Assembly (NCBI GenBank): GCA_028876375.1
Contig: JAGWSB010000006.1
Span: 1-52,027, forward strand
Origin: Chloroflexota bacterium
GTDB taxonomy: Bacteria > Chloroflexota > Limnocylindria > P2-11E
Direction: 5' to 3'
DNA length: 52,027 bases
The position numbers were made by a program, and so were the translations under genes. Of this stretch, positions 1 to 7,503 are shown piece after piece; within the stretch, counting starts at the first letter, position 1, and every line of letters starts with the position of its first letter. Below the pieces are notes generated by a model. The model was not told the DNA's origin and searched no databases. It saw nothing but the letters and a program-made list of their open reading frames with translations.

Positions 1-110
1 AGTACTTCGTCGGCAAGGGGACGCAGGCGAAGGCGGTCGACCTCTCGACGGCGGTCGATCCCTCGTTCGCCTCCGACGCCGTCACGATCCTCGGCGGTCC
101 GTACCAGTAA
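1..110 (+). CDS. ABC transporter substrate-binding protein, NMT1/SsuA-like (C-terminal fragment)
   Basis: Only the last 35 residues are inside the window, read in the frame starting at base 3 and ending with TAA at 108-110. The tail (YFVGKGTQAKAV...ILGGPYQ) aligns without gaps to the C-terminus of the complete binding protein at 2787-3896 (YFIDKGSVKQKY...ALGPYTK), so this is a paralogue of that protein. It should be the periplasmic, probably lipid-anchored, binding component for the ABC permease and ATPase encoded convergently just downstream. It is too short for its own ORF-track entry. Family identity rests on the paralogue match and is fairly firm; the ligand is unknown. Confidence 0.75.
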   Translation, partial: YFVGKGTQAKAVDLSTAVDPSFASDAVTILGGPYQ

Positions 111-113
111 GCG

Positions 114-875
114 TCAGTGCTGCTTCCACGGGAGCAGCACGCGCTCGAGGAACGTCATGACGACCGCGGTCCCGAACCCGATGACGGCGGTCACGAGCAG
201 GTACACGAACATCCGGTCGACCTGGAAGACCTGCCAGCTCGTCCAGATCTGGTAGCCGACCCCACTGCGCGCGCCGACGAACTCCGCGGCGACGATGACG
301 AGGAGAGCGACGCCCATCCCGAGGCGCAGGCCGGCGAGGATCAGCGGCGCCGCGCCCGGCAGCGCGACGTCGGTGAACATCATCCAGCGCGTGGCGTGGT
401 AGTTCTTGCCGACGTCGAGGTAGATGCGGTCGATGTTGCGGACGCCGGCCTGCGTGTTGATGAGGACGAGATAGACGACGGCAACGGCGATGATCGCGTA
501 CTTCGACTCCTCACCCAGGCCGAAGATGAGGATGAAGAGCGGGAGGATGGCGATCTTCGGGATCGGGAACGTGCCGTCGACGAGCGGCTGGAGGATCGCG
601 CGGACGGGGCTGAAGAGCCCCATCGCGAGCCCGACGACGATCCCGGGGACGGCGCCGAGGAGGAACCCCACCGCGAGACGGACGAGCGTGATCGAGAGGT
701 TGTCCCACAGCTCGCCGGTCCGGATGAGGGTCACCGCGGCGGCGAAGATGTCGCTCGGCGCGGGGAAGAAGCGAGTGTCGATCGCGTTCGTCCGCGCGGC
801 GAGCTCCCAGAGCGCGAGGAGGAGGACCGGCGACAGGACGGAGAGGAGCCGCTCCCCTCCCCAGCGCAGCCTCAC
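114..875 (-). CDS. ABC transporter permease, SsuC/TauC type
   Basis: A 253-residue inner-membrane permease of the nitrate/sulfonate/taurine/NMT1 importer class. The ORF-track entry (485 aa) is over-extended into the ATPase gene. The real start is the GTG at 875, whose GTGA overlaps the stop of the ATPase gene and implies translational coupling. Hydrophobic segments run through the chain (LLSVLSPVLLLALWELAA, VGFLLGAVPGIVVGLAMG, AIIAVAVVYLVLI, LLVIVAAEFVGA). The EAA-type loop is visible as GKNYHATRWMMFTDVALPGAAPLILAGLR, where the ATPase should dock. The length is normal for the family. The substrate is unknown; SsuA/THI5-like importers carry sulfonates, pyrimidines or aromatic acids. The gene ends 4 nt from the convergent binding-protein stop. 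Confidence 0.88.
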   Translation of the reverse strand: MRLRWGGERLLSVLSPVLLLALWELAARTNAIDTRFFPAPSDIFAAAVTLIRTGELWDNLSITLVRLAVGFLLGAVPGIVVGLAMGLFSPVRAILQPLVDGTFPIPKIAILPLFILIFGLGEESKYAIIAVAVVYLVLINTQAGVRNIDRIYLDVGKNYHATRWMMFTDVALPGAAPLILAGLRLGMGVALLVIVAAEFVGARSGVGYQIWTSWQVFQVDRMFVYLLVTAVIGFGTAVVMTFLERVLLPWKQH

Positions 876-1693
876 GAGACGGCCTCCGCCGCCTGCGCGC
901 CCATGACCTCCTCGCGGAGCGCGCCCCACACGCGGCCGAAGAGCTCGCCGTACTGCGCGCTCTCCTTCACCGCCTCGACGCGTCGCGGACGGCCGAAGAC
1001 GGACGCGACGTCGACGACGTCCTTCACCCGTCCGGGCCGGGCGGTCATGACGAGGATGCGGTCGGCGAGCACGATCGCCTCGTCGATGCTGTGCGTCACG
1101 TAGAGGACGGTCTTGCGGCTCTCCTCCCAGATCCGAAGGAGCTCGGCCTGGAGGATGAGCTTCGTCTGCTCGTCGAGCGCGGCGAAGGGCTCGTCCATGA
1201 GGAGCATCTCCGGGTCGTTCGCGAACGCGCGGGTGATGGAGACGCGCTGCTTCATCCCGCCCGAGAGCTGATGCGGCAGGGCGTCCTCGAACCCACCGAG
1301 GTTCGCGCGCCGAATGAACGGCTCGACGATCGCGTAGCGGTCGCGCCCGGAGAAGCCGCGCGCCTTGAGGCCGAACGCGACGTTGTCGCGCACGGTCATC
1401 CAGGGGAAGATGCTCTGCTCCTGGAACACCATCGCGTTCACCGGACGCTCGCGGGCGTCCTTCCCCGCGGCGTCGCGCGCGACCTCGATCGTGCCGGCCG
1501 TCTTCTCCTCGAGGCCGGCGAGGATCCGCAGGAGCGTGGTCTTGCCGCAGCCGGATGGCCCGACGATGCACAGGAAGGCGCCAGCCTCCACGTCGACGTC
1601 GATCCCGTCGAGCGCCTCGATCGGCCGGCCCTTCACCGAGAAGCGCTTGCGCAGCCCGCGGATGCGGACCTTGACGGGCGCGGTCGAGGTCAC
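872..1693 (-). CDS. ABC transporter ATP-binding protein, SsuB/TauB type
   Basis: A 273-residue nucleotide-binding subunit. Walker A GPSGCGKTT lies near residue 45, a Q-loop (FQEQSIFPW) near 90, the signature LSGGMKQR near 143, Walker B LLMDEPFAALDEQ near 163 and the switch histidine in VTHSIDEA near 198. This order and length fit the SsuB/TauB/NrtD group. It couples ATP hydrolysis to import through the adjacent permease. Its ATG overlaps the amidohydrolase stop (ATGA) and its own stop overlaps the permease GTG, so amidohydrolase, ATPase and permease form one minus-strand operon. The ligand is not predictable from the ATPase. Confidence 0.93.
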   Translation of the reverse strand: MTSTAPVKVRIRGLRKRFSVKGRPIEALDGIDVDVEAGAFLCIVGPSGCGKTTLLRILAGLEEKTAGTIEVARDAAGKDARERPVNAMVFQEQSIFPWMTVRDNVAFGLKARGFSGRDRYAIVEPFIRRANLGGFEDALPHQLSGGMKQRVSITRAFANDPEMLLMDEPFAALDEQTKLILQAELLRIWEESRKTVLYVTHSIDEAIVLADRILVMTARPGRVKDVVDVASVFGRPRRVEAVKESAQYGELFGRVWGALREEVMGAQAAEAVS

Positions 1694-2694
1694 CGCAGAC
1701 CGAGGAGGCGCCGCGCGTTCGCCTCGAACAGCGCCGCCCGCGTCGCGTCGTCGAGCGCGGCCTCCCTCACGGCCTCGATGGTCTCACGCACGAACATCGC
1801 GCCGCCCTCGGCCCCCCACGGCATGTCCGTTCCGAAGAGGATGTGGTCCGTTCCGAAGTAGGCGAGCGCGCAGTCGAGCGGGTGGTGCATCCCCGAGAAG
1901 ACCGTGTCGCCGTAGAAGCGCTTGTACGCGGCGTGCACCGCGTCGCGGTCCCACTTCGGGTCGACCCCGATCTCGCGCCGCGTCTCCGGCGTCTCGTGCT
2001 GGAGATGCAGGCGCCCCGCGACGTGGGGGATGAATCCGCCGGCATGGTGCGTGAGGACGCGCAGCGACGGGTAGCGCTCCATGATCCCGGAGTAGATGAA
2101 GCGCGACATGAAGAGCGCCGTCTCGTAGGGCCACCCCAGCTTGATGAAGAGGCCGTACTTCGAGTCGGGCTCGCCGGCGTAGTCGGGCACGCTCTGCGGT
2201 CGCGTCGGGTGCACCCAGAGCGTCTTCCCCGACCGCTCGAGGAGCGCGTACAGCGGCTCGAAGCGCGGATCGTCCATCGGCCGTCCGTTCACCGTCGTGT
2301 AGATCTGGACGCCGAGCGCTCCCAGCTCGGCCATCGCGCGCTCCGCTTCGCGCAGCGAGGCGTCGACGTCCTCGAGGTAGAGGGCGGCCGCGAAACCGAG
2401 GAATCGGTCCGGATACCGTCGGACGAGATCGGCCAAGCCGTCGTTCGCGAGGCGCGCGAGGTCCATGCCGCCGCGGCGATCGGCGAACTCCTCGATCGCG
2501 GGAGACGACAGCGTGAGCACCTGCACGTATCCGGGATGCGCGTCCATGATCCGGAAGCGCGCGTCGAGGTCCCACAGCGCGGGGCGCGCCTGTACGTTCG
2601 CGCGCGCGACGTAGCGCGCGTTCACCGTCATCAGCCGCTCCCAGAACGCCGGCGGAAAGATGTGCGGGAACGCGTCGATCATCCGCGTGCTCAT
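1690..2694 (-). CDS. Amidohydrolase-2 family (ACMSD-like) metal-dependent hydrolase or decarboxylase
   Basis: A 334-residue TIM-barrel protein of the amidohydrolase-2 family, which includes ACMSD and gamma-resorcylate decarboxylase. I start at ATG 2694 rather than the track's GTG 2715 because GAGGAGGG sits about 8 nt upstream of it. Motifs are LWVHPTRP, the strand VLTHHAGGFIPH and the C-terminal FGTDMPWG, which supplies the conserved metal-site Asp. The N-terminal metal motif is unusual: IDAFPHIFP replaces the usual DxHxH, so the first His is lost and only the second remains. The enzyme may use a reduced metal site or decarboxylate or hydrolyse a cyclic acid. It is coupled to the ABC importer genes and divergent from the catabolic operon. 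Confidence 0.82.
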   Translation of the reverse strand: MSTRMIDAFPHIFPPAFWERLMTVNARYVARANVQARPALWDLDARFRIMDAHPGYVQVLTLSSPAIEEFADRRGGMDLARLANDGLADLVRRYPDRFLGFAAALYLEDVDASLREAERAMAELGALGVQIYTTVNGRPMDDPRFEPLYALLERSGKTLWVHPTRPQSVPDYAGEPDSKYGLFIKLGWPYETALFMSRFIYSGIMERYPSLRVLTHHAGGFIPHVAGRLHLQHETPETRREIGVDPKWDRDAVHAAYKRFYGDTVFSGMHHPLDCALAYFGTDHILFGTDMPWGAEGGAMFVRETIEAVREAALDDATRAALFEANARRLLGLR

Positions 2695-2715
2695 CGTCGC
2701 GACCCTCCTCGTCAC

Positions 2716-2786
2716 CCCACGTGGGCCGTCTGCTACCCTACCGCAGTAGTGAATACTGCTGCTGCGAGCGTGGGGAGGGTGTCACG
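2716..2786. promoter_or_regulatory. Divergent promoter region of the catabolic cluster
   Basis: This 71-bp gap separates the minus-strand amidohydrolase-ABC operon from the plus-strand binding protein operon. It contains the operator-like repeat at 2743-2759 and GGGAGGG at about 2773-2780, which serves as ribosome-binding site for ATG 2787. A 10-bp palindrome CCCACGTGGG (2716-2725) lies between the rejected GTG 2715 and the repeat. I see no confident -35/-10 pair. Confidence 0.5.
2743..2759. promoter_or_regulatory. Operator-like inverted repeat GCAGTA-N5-TACTGC
   Basis: Two perfect 6-bp arms (GCAGTA 2743-2748, TACTGC 2754-2759) flank GTGAA, centred in the short divergent promoter region. The low GC of the site against its surroundings and its position between two related operons suggest a binding site for a dimeric regulator. 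The TrmB-like protein at 4992-5846 in the same operon is the obvious candidate. This is inference from position and symmetry only. Confidence 0.5.
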
Positions 2787-3896
2787 ATGAGCGCGAGCAC
2801 CACGACGCGTCGCCGTTTCCTGAGGATCATGGGCGTCAGCGCCGCCGCGGGCATCGCCGCCGCGTGCGCGCCCGCCGCCGCACCGAGCGCCGCGCCCTCG
2901 ACCACGGCGAGCGCCGCCGCGAGCGCGAAGGCGTCGCCGACTGCGCGCCCGGTGAGCATCGTCAAGATCACCGACATCCAGATCACGTCGGCCGCCGGCA
3001 GCTACATCGCGGCGGACCGCGGCTATTTCAAGGACGAAGGCATCGATCCCCAGTTCCTGCCGATGGGCGCGGGCGATCAGATCACCGCGCTCGTCTCGGG
3101 AACGGCCGACGTCGCGGGGAGCGTCATCACCGCGCAGCTGTACAACGCCCTCGGGCGGGGCCTCTCGCTGAAGATGGTCGGCGACCACGGCTCGAACCTG
3201 AAGAACGCGTCCGCCGGAGGCGTCGTCGTCCGCAAGGACCTCGCCGACAGCGGCCAGTGGAAGGGTCCGGCCGACCTCAAGGGCAAGAAGGTCGCCCTCG
3301 CGCTCGTCGACGCGGTCTCCGAGATCGACATGTACAAGTACCTGCAGCAGGCGCACCTCACCTGGAAGGACGTCGACCAGGTCGTCCTCGGCTTCCCCGA
3401 GCAGCTCGCGGCCTTCGCGAACAAGTCGCTCGACTACGCGTACGGGCAGGAGCCGTTCACCACGAACGGCGTCGCGAAGAAGATCTGCGTCCGCGGTCCC
3501 ATCGGCTACGACCTCTATCCCGGCCAGCAGATCGCGGCGCTGACGTTCGGCCAGAAGCTGTACGCCGACAAGCAGCTGACGCTGGCGTACCTCCGCGCCT
3601 ACGTGCGCGGGGCGCGCGACTACGTGAAGGCGCTCATCGACAAGGACAAGGCCACCTTCGACATCGTCGTGCCGATCCTCGTCAAGCACACGAGCATGAA
3701 GGACCCGACGCTCTACTCGACGACGATCCCGTCGGGCCTGAAGCCCGACCCGCTGGTGAACGAGAAGTCGGTCACCGACGACCTGCAGTACTTCATCGAC
3801 AAGGGCAGCGTGAAGCAGAAGTACGACATCGCGCCCTTCATCGACAACGGCCCGGTCAAGCAGGTCATCCAGGCGCTCGGGCCGTACACGAAGTAG
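2787..3896 (+). CDS. Tat-exported lipoprotein, ABC substrate-binding protein, NMT1/SsuA-like
   Basis: A 369-residue periplasmic binding protein. The start ATG 2787 is chosen over the track's 2721 because GGGAGGG lies just upstream and the N-terminus then reads TTTRRRFLRIMG, a twin-arginine motif. A hydrophobic stretch and a lipobox-like AAAC follow near residue 27. An Ala/Ser/Thr/Pro linker of about 30 residues precedes the folded domain. The domain has the NMT1/SsuA signature order: YIAADRGYFKDEGID, GTADVAGSVITAQL and the later GPADLKGKKVAL segment. It should deliver ligand to the SsuBC-like complex at 114-1693, the only one visible nearby. It is the first gene of the catabolic operon and a paralogue of the truncated protein at bases 1-110. 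Confidence 0.88.
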   Translation: MSASTTTRRRFLRIMGVSAAAGIAAACAPAAAPSAAPSTTASAAASAKASPTARPVSIVKITDIQITSAAGSYIAADRGYFKDEGIDPQFLPMGAGDQITALVSGTADVAGSVITAQLYNALGRGLSLKMVGDHGSNLKNASAGGVVVRKDLADSGQWKGPADLKGKKVALALVDAVSEIDMYKYLQQAHLTWKDVDQVVLGFPEQLAAFANKSLDYAYGQEPFTTNGVAKKICVRGPIGYDLYPGQQIAALTFGQKLYADKQLTLAYLRAYVRGARDYVKALIDKDKATFDIVVPILVKHTSMKDPTLYSTTIPSGLKPDPLVNEKSVTDDLQYFIDKGSVKQKYDIAPFIDNGPVKQVIQALGPYTK

Positions 3897-3907
3897 GAGG
3901 ACGGGGG

Positions 3908-4987
3908 ATGCCGCGCGCGGAGTGGCACGACGGACGCTTCGACCGCCTCTGGGTCGCATCGCTCACGCCGTACAAGGCGGGGAGCTTCGACGTCGACGAG
4001 GACGCGCTTCGCCGCCTGCTGCGCTACTTCCTCGCGCCGAAGAACGTCGCCGCCGGGATGGCGGTCATCGTCAACCCCGAGGCCGGGGAGCTCTTCTACC
4101 TCACGCGGCAGGAGAAGCGGCGCAACGTCGAGATCGCCCTCGAGGAGTCGCGCGGCAAGGCGCCGCTCTTCGCCGGCGTCATCGATCTCCGCACCGAGGA
4201 CGTCGTGCGCGACGCCAAGGAGATGGCGGAGATGGGCGTCGACGGCCTCTTCGTCATGCCGCCGCTCGGCGCCATCGACATCACGACGTCGTGGAACGCC
4301 CAGGCCTATCCCGAGGTGTGGATCGACCAGGTGAAGGCGATCGCCGAAGAGGTCGACCTCCCGATGATCGCGCACCCCGTCGCGACCCCGAACATCGCCT
4401 ACGGCAACGGCTTCCCCCTCGAGGCGACGCTGCGCATGTGCAGCGAGGTCCCGAACATGGTCGGCTGGAAGATGACCTACAACTGGGACGGGGCGCGCCG
4501 GATCGCGCGCGGCCTGCGCTCGCTCGAGGCGCACGTCGGGATCCTCGGCGCGCCGGCCGTGTACTTCCACGAGCTGGCGGCGACGGGGATCTTCGACGGC
4601 ACCGTGAGCGGCTCGTACAACTACTCGCTCGAGCCGATGCTCGAGCACATCCTGGCCTGGCGCCGCAACGACCTCGCGGAGGCGCGCCGCATCTGGGCGA
4701 ACGGCCTCGCCGAGATGCAGGAGTGGGTGTACTCGGACTACTCGCGGCTGCACGTGCGCTACAAGCTGTGCGCGTGGCTGCGCGGCCTCGTCGCCCATCC
4801 GTACATGCGGCCGCCGATGCCACGGCCGCGCGCCGACGAGGCGAGCATCGCGCGGCGGCTCCTCCTCGGCGCGGGCCTCGACGTCGTCGGCGACGACGTC
4901 TTCCGCGCTGGCATCGCGGATATCGAGAGCGGGAGGCGCTTCACCGTCCTCCGCGAGGCGCCGCCGCGCGCCGCGGCGGCGCGGTAG
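3908..4987 (+). CDS. Dihydrodipicolinate synthase (DapA)-family aldolase/lyase
   Basis: A 359-residue class I aldolase-like TIM barrel. ATG 3908 follows GGAGG at 3896-3900; the track ORF is over-extended. Features are VASLTPYK near residue 17, VNPEAGELFYLT near 55, VDGLFVMPP near 111 and the probable Schiff-base lysine K188 in VGWKMTYN. The usual catalytic tyrosine motif YNxP is replaced by AHPVATP, with a histidine (H156) where Tyr is expected, so it is unlikely to be true DHDPS. Other DapA-family members cleave or dehydrate sugar acids or act as hydratase-aldolases on aromatic intermediates. It lies between the binding protein and a TrmB regulator in a catabolic operon; the chain is longer than the roughly 300-residue norm. 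Confidence 0.78.
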   Translation: MPRAEWHDGRFDRLWVASLTPYKAGSFDVDEDALRRLLRYFLAPKNVAAGMAVIVNPEAGELFYLTRQEKRRNVEIALEESRGKAPLFAGVIDLRTEDVVRDAKEMAEMGVDGLFVMPPLGAIDITTSWNAQAYPEVWIDQVKAIAEEVDLPMIAHPVATPNIAYGNGFPLEATLRMCSEVPNMVGWKMTYNWDGARRIARGLRSLEAHVGILGAPAVYFHELAATGIFDGTVSGSYNYSLEPMLEHILAWRRNDLAEARRIWANGLAEMQEWVYSDYSRLHVRYKLCAWLRGLVAHPYMRPPMPRPRADEASIARRLLLGAGLDVVGDDVFRAGIADIESGRRFTVLREAPPRAAAAR

Positions 4988-4991
4988 CGGC

Positions 4992-5846
4992 ATGACGAGC
5001 GAGCACGACCGCATCGCCGACCGCCTCGTCGAGCTCGGCTTCTCGCAGTACGAGGCGCGGACGTACGTCGGCCTGCTTCGGACGCGCGCCGCGACGGGCT
5101 ACACGGTCGCGAACGTGACCGGCGTGCCGCAGCCGAAGGTGTACGAGACGCTGCGGCGGCTCGTGGAGCGTGGCGCCGCCGTCCGCACCGCGGAGCGCCC
5201 GGCCCGCTACGAGGCCGTCGCGCCCGCGACGCTCCTCGCGGACCTGGAGGACGGTTTCCGCCGCCGCGTCGAGGAGGCTCGACGCGGGCTCGCGAAGCTC
5301 CCCGGATCGTTCGCCGTGGAGCGGCCGCTCGCTGCCTATGGCGTGTCGAGCTTCCCGCTCGCCGCCGAGCGCGCGACGGAGGCGATCCGGTCGGCGAAGC
5401 GCCGCGTGTACCTCTCCGGCCGCGCCGAAGAGCTCGCGCCGCTCGCCTCGTCGGTGGCGGCCGCCTCGGCGCGCGGGGTCGAGTTCGTCATCGTGCACTT
5501 CGGCCGACTGCCGTTCCCCGCCCCGCACGGACAGGTGCTGCGCCACGCGAGCACCGACAGCGCGGTGCACAGCTCGCGGCGCGCGCGACACCTCGGCGTC
5601 GTCGTCGACTCGCAGTGGTCGCTGTGGATCCTCGCCCGCGACGGCAAGAGCTGGGAGGGGATCTGCGGGACGGTGCCGCTCATCGCGAGCCTCATCAAGA
5701 CGTACGTCCGGCACGACCTGTTCGTCCAGCGCATCTACGCCGACGCGCCCGCGGAGCTCGAGGCACGCTACGGTCCCGGGCTCATGCGGCTCGCCGAGAT
5801 CCCCGACGACGGCGAGGTGGAGGCGACGGGGACGAAGGACGCGTAG
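4992..5846 (+). CDS. TrmB-family-like transcriptional regulator
   Basis: A 284-residue protein with an N-terminal winged helix-turn-helix at about residues 5-75 (LGFSQYEARTYVGLL, then VPQPKVYETLRRLVERG), the typical TrmB DNA-binding arrangement. A short coiled segment (DGFRRRVEEARRGLAKL) and a phospholipase-D-like sensor fold (SAKRRVYLSGRAEEL...GVEFVIVHFG) follow, as in TrmB and archaeal sugar regulators. It starts 4 nt after the DapA-family stop and lies inside the operon it probably controls. The likely target is the inverted repeat at 2743-2759. The effector is presumably a substrate or intermediate of this pathway; this last point is inference. Confidence 0.8.
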   Translation: MTSEHDRIADRLVELGFSQYEARTYVGLLRTRAATGYTVANVTGVPQPKVYETLRRLVERGAAVRTAERPARYEAVAPATLLADLEDGFRRRVEEARRGLAKLPGSFAVERPLAAYGVSSFPLAAERATEAIRSAKRRVYLSGRAEELAPLASSVAAASARGVEFVIVHFGRLPFPAPHGQVLRHASTDSAVHSSRRARHLGVVVDSQWSLWILARDGKSWEGICGTVPLIASLIKTYVRHDLFVQRIYADAPAELEARYGPGLMRLAEIPDDGEVEATGTKDA

Positions 5847-5856
5847 GGGAGAGGGC

Positions 5857-6732
5857 ATGCGCAAGATCGACCTGCACTGCTACCCGGGAACACAGGAGTG
5901 GGTGGACTCCTACGGTCCGTTCGCGGACGCGCTCGCGGCGTACTGGCACCACCCGTGGGTCGGGAAGCCCGAGGACGAGGTCATTCGCGAGTTCGGGTCG
6001 GCTGGCGTCGAGGTCGTCCTCGTCGCCTTCGACATCGAGTCGGTGCACGGCGCCCCGCCGCTCTCGAACGACCACGTCGCCGCGATGCGCGACCGGCATC
6101 CCGGGACGATCCTGCAGGCGTGGGCCGCGGTCGACCCGTGGAAGGGCGCGGCGGCGCTGCGCGACGCGGAGCACGCGATCAAGGATCTCGGCATGTTCGG
6201 CTTCCACTTTCACCCCATCGTCGGCCGCTACGCCGTCGACGATCCGAAGCTGCGCCCGCTGTTCGACCTCATCGCGTCCCTGAGGGTGCCGGTCATGATC
6301 GACGTCGGCACCACGGGCATGGGCGCGGGCGTGCGCGGCGGCCTCGGCTCGCGCATCGAGCACGCGCACCCGATGGCGCTCGACAACCTCGCCGCGGCGA
6401 TCCCCGATCTCACGATCGTCGCCGCACACCCCGGCTGGCCGTGGGTCGACGAGATGACCGCCGTCGCGCTCCACAAGGCGAACGTCTTCTGGGAGCTCTC
6501 GGGGTGGGCGCCCAAGTACTTCCCCGACCAGCTCAAGAAGGACATCCGCGGGAGGCTGCAGGACAAGGTCATGTTCGGCAGCGACTACCCGAGCATCCCC
6601 TACCCGCGGATCTTCGACGAGTGGGAGGGGCTCGGGTACACGCCCGAGGTGATGGAGAAGGTCTTCCACGGCAACGCCGAGCGCGCGCTCGGGATCGCCG
6701 TCCGGACGCCGGCCGGAGCGGCGGCGAGGTGA
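5857..6732 (+). CDS. Amidohydrolase-2 family protein
   Basis: A 291-residue TIM-barrel hydrolase of the amidohydrolase-2 family. ATG 5857 follows GGGGAGAGGG. Landmarks are MRKIDLHCYPG at the N-terminus, FGFHFHPIVGRY near residue 114, VAAHPGWPWVDE near 190 and MFGSDYPSIPY near 240. The N-terminal motif has only one of the two metal-binding histidines (H-C-Y instead of HxH), another departure within the same cluster. The SDR reading frame overlaps its stop (GTGA). Related proteins decarboxylate or hydrolyse cyclic carboxylates. With the DapA-like lyase and the acyl-AMP ligase it probably processes one ring- or lactone-derived substrate, whose identity is unknown. Confidence 0.8.
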   Translation: MRKIDLHCYPGTQEWVDSYGPFADALAAYWHHPWVGKPEDEVIREFGSAGVEVVLVAFDIESVHGAPPLSNDHVAAMRDRHPGTILQAWAAVDPWKGAAALRDAEHAIKDLGMFGFHFHPIVGRYAVDDPKLRPLFDLIASLRVPVMIDVGTTGMGAGVRGGLGSRIEHAHPMALDNLAAAIPDLTIVAAHPGWPWVDEMTAVALHKANVFWELSGWAPKYFPDQLKKDIRGRLQDKVMFGSDYPSIPYPRIFDEWEGLGYTPEVMEKVFHGNAERALGIAVRTPAGAAAR

Positions 6733-7493
6733 GCTCGGAGCGGAAAGCCGCGCTCGTCACCGGATCGACCCGCGGCATGGGCCGTGCGGCGGTCCTCGAG
6801 CTCGCGCGCCACGGGTACGACGTCGCGGTGAACTACGCCAAGAGCCGCGAGCAGGCCGAGAAGGTCGTCGCCGAGGCGACGGCCCTGGGCGCGCGGTCCG
6901 TCGCCCTCGCGGCGGACGTCGCCGACGAGGCGGCCGTCATCCGGATGGCCGGCGCGGTGAAGGACGCCTTCGGGCGTCTCGACGCGCTCGTGAACAACGC
7001 GGGCGTGACGATCGCGACGCCGCCCTCGGACCTCGAGGGCCTCCGGATGTCCGACTGGGACCGCGTCTTCGCGGTCAACGTCCGCGGGACGTTCCAGGTG
7101 ACGCGCGCGTGCGTGCCCCTCCTGCGCGAAGCGCCGGCCCCGGCGATCGTGAACCTCGCGAGCATCGTGGGGCTGCGGCCGGGCCCACAGCCCTTCCCGT
7201 ACGCCGCGAGCAAGGCCGCGATCGTGAACCTGACGCGCACGCTCGCGGGCGCGCTCGGACCGAAGATCCGCGTGAACGCCGTCGCCCCCGGCTGGGTCGT
7301 GGGCGAGTGGATGGAGCAGCAGCTCGGCGACAGCTACGACCGGCTCATGGAGCGGCGGGCGAAGATGACGCCCCTTCGCCGCTGCGTCACTCCCGAGGAG
7401 GTCGCCGTCACGATCGTCGACCTCATCGAGCACAACCCCTTCGTCAACGGAGAGATCGTCGTCATCGATGGCGGCTACTCCGCGACGACCTAG
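6729..7493 (+). CDS. Short-chain dehydrogenase/reductase, FabG-like
   Basis: A 254-residue classical SDR. GTG 6729 overlaps the upstream TGA by 4 nt; the track ORF begins too early. It has the cofactor motif TGSTRGMG (residues about 11-18), NNAG near 90, catalytic Ser in NLASIVG near 143 and YAASK near 157-161. The asparagine/arginine-rich loop after beta-2 (NYAKSREQ) suggests NADP preference. The family oxidises or reduces hydroxy/keto groups. Between an amidohydrolase and an acyl-CoA-ligase-like enzyme it most plausibly acts on a hydroxy- or oxo-acid intermediate. The closest well-known relatives are 3-oxoacyl-ACP reductases, but the context argues for catabolism. Confidence 0.88.
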   Translation: MSSERKAALVTGSTRGMGRAAVLELARHGYDVAVNYAKSREQAEKVVAEATALGARSVALAADVADEAAVIRMAGAVKDAFGRLDALVNNAGVTIATPPSDLEGLRMSDWDRVFAVNVRGTFQVTRACVPLLREAPAPAIVNLASIVGLRPGPQPFPYAASKAAIVNLTRTLAGALGPKIRVNAVAPGWVVGEWMEQQLGDSYDRLMERRAKMTPLRRCVTPEEVAVTIVDLIEHNPFVNGEIVVIDGGYSATT

Positions 7494-7503
7494 CGCGCCG
7501 GGG

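Noticed and set aside
114-1571. 485-aa ORF suggesting an ATPase-permease fusion
   Set aside because: The first part is an out-of-frame reading of the ATPase gene. The permease begins at GTG 875, and the ATPase is intact in its own frame.
2716-2725. CACGTG-core palindromes CCCACGTGGG (2716-2725) and GGCACGTGCC (23861-23870) as a shared operator
   Set aside because: One or two perfect 10-bp palindromes with this core are expected by chance in 52 kb at this base composition, and their flanks do not agree.
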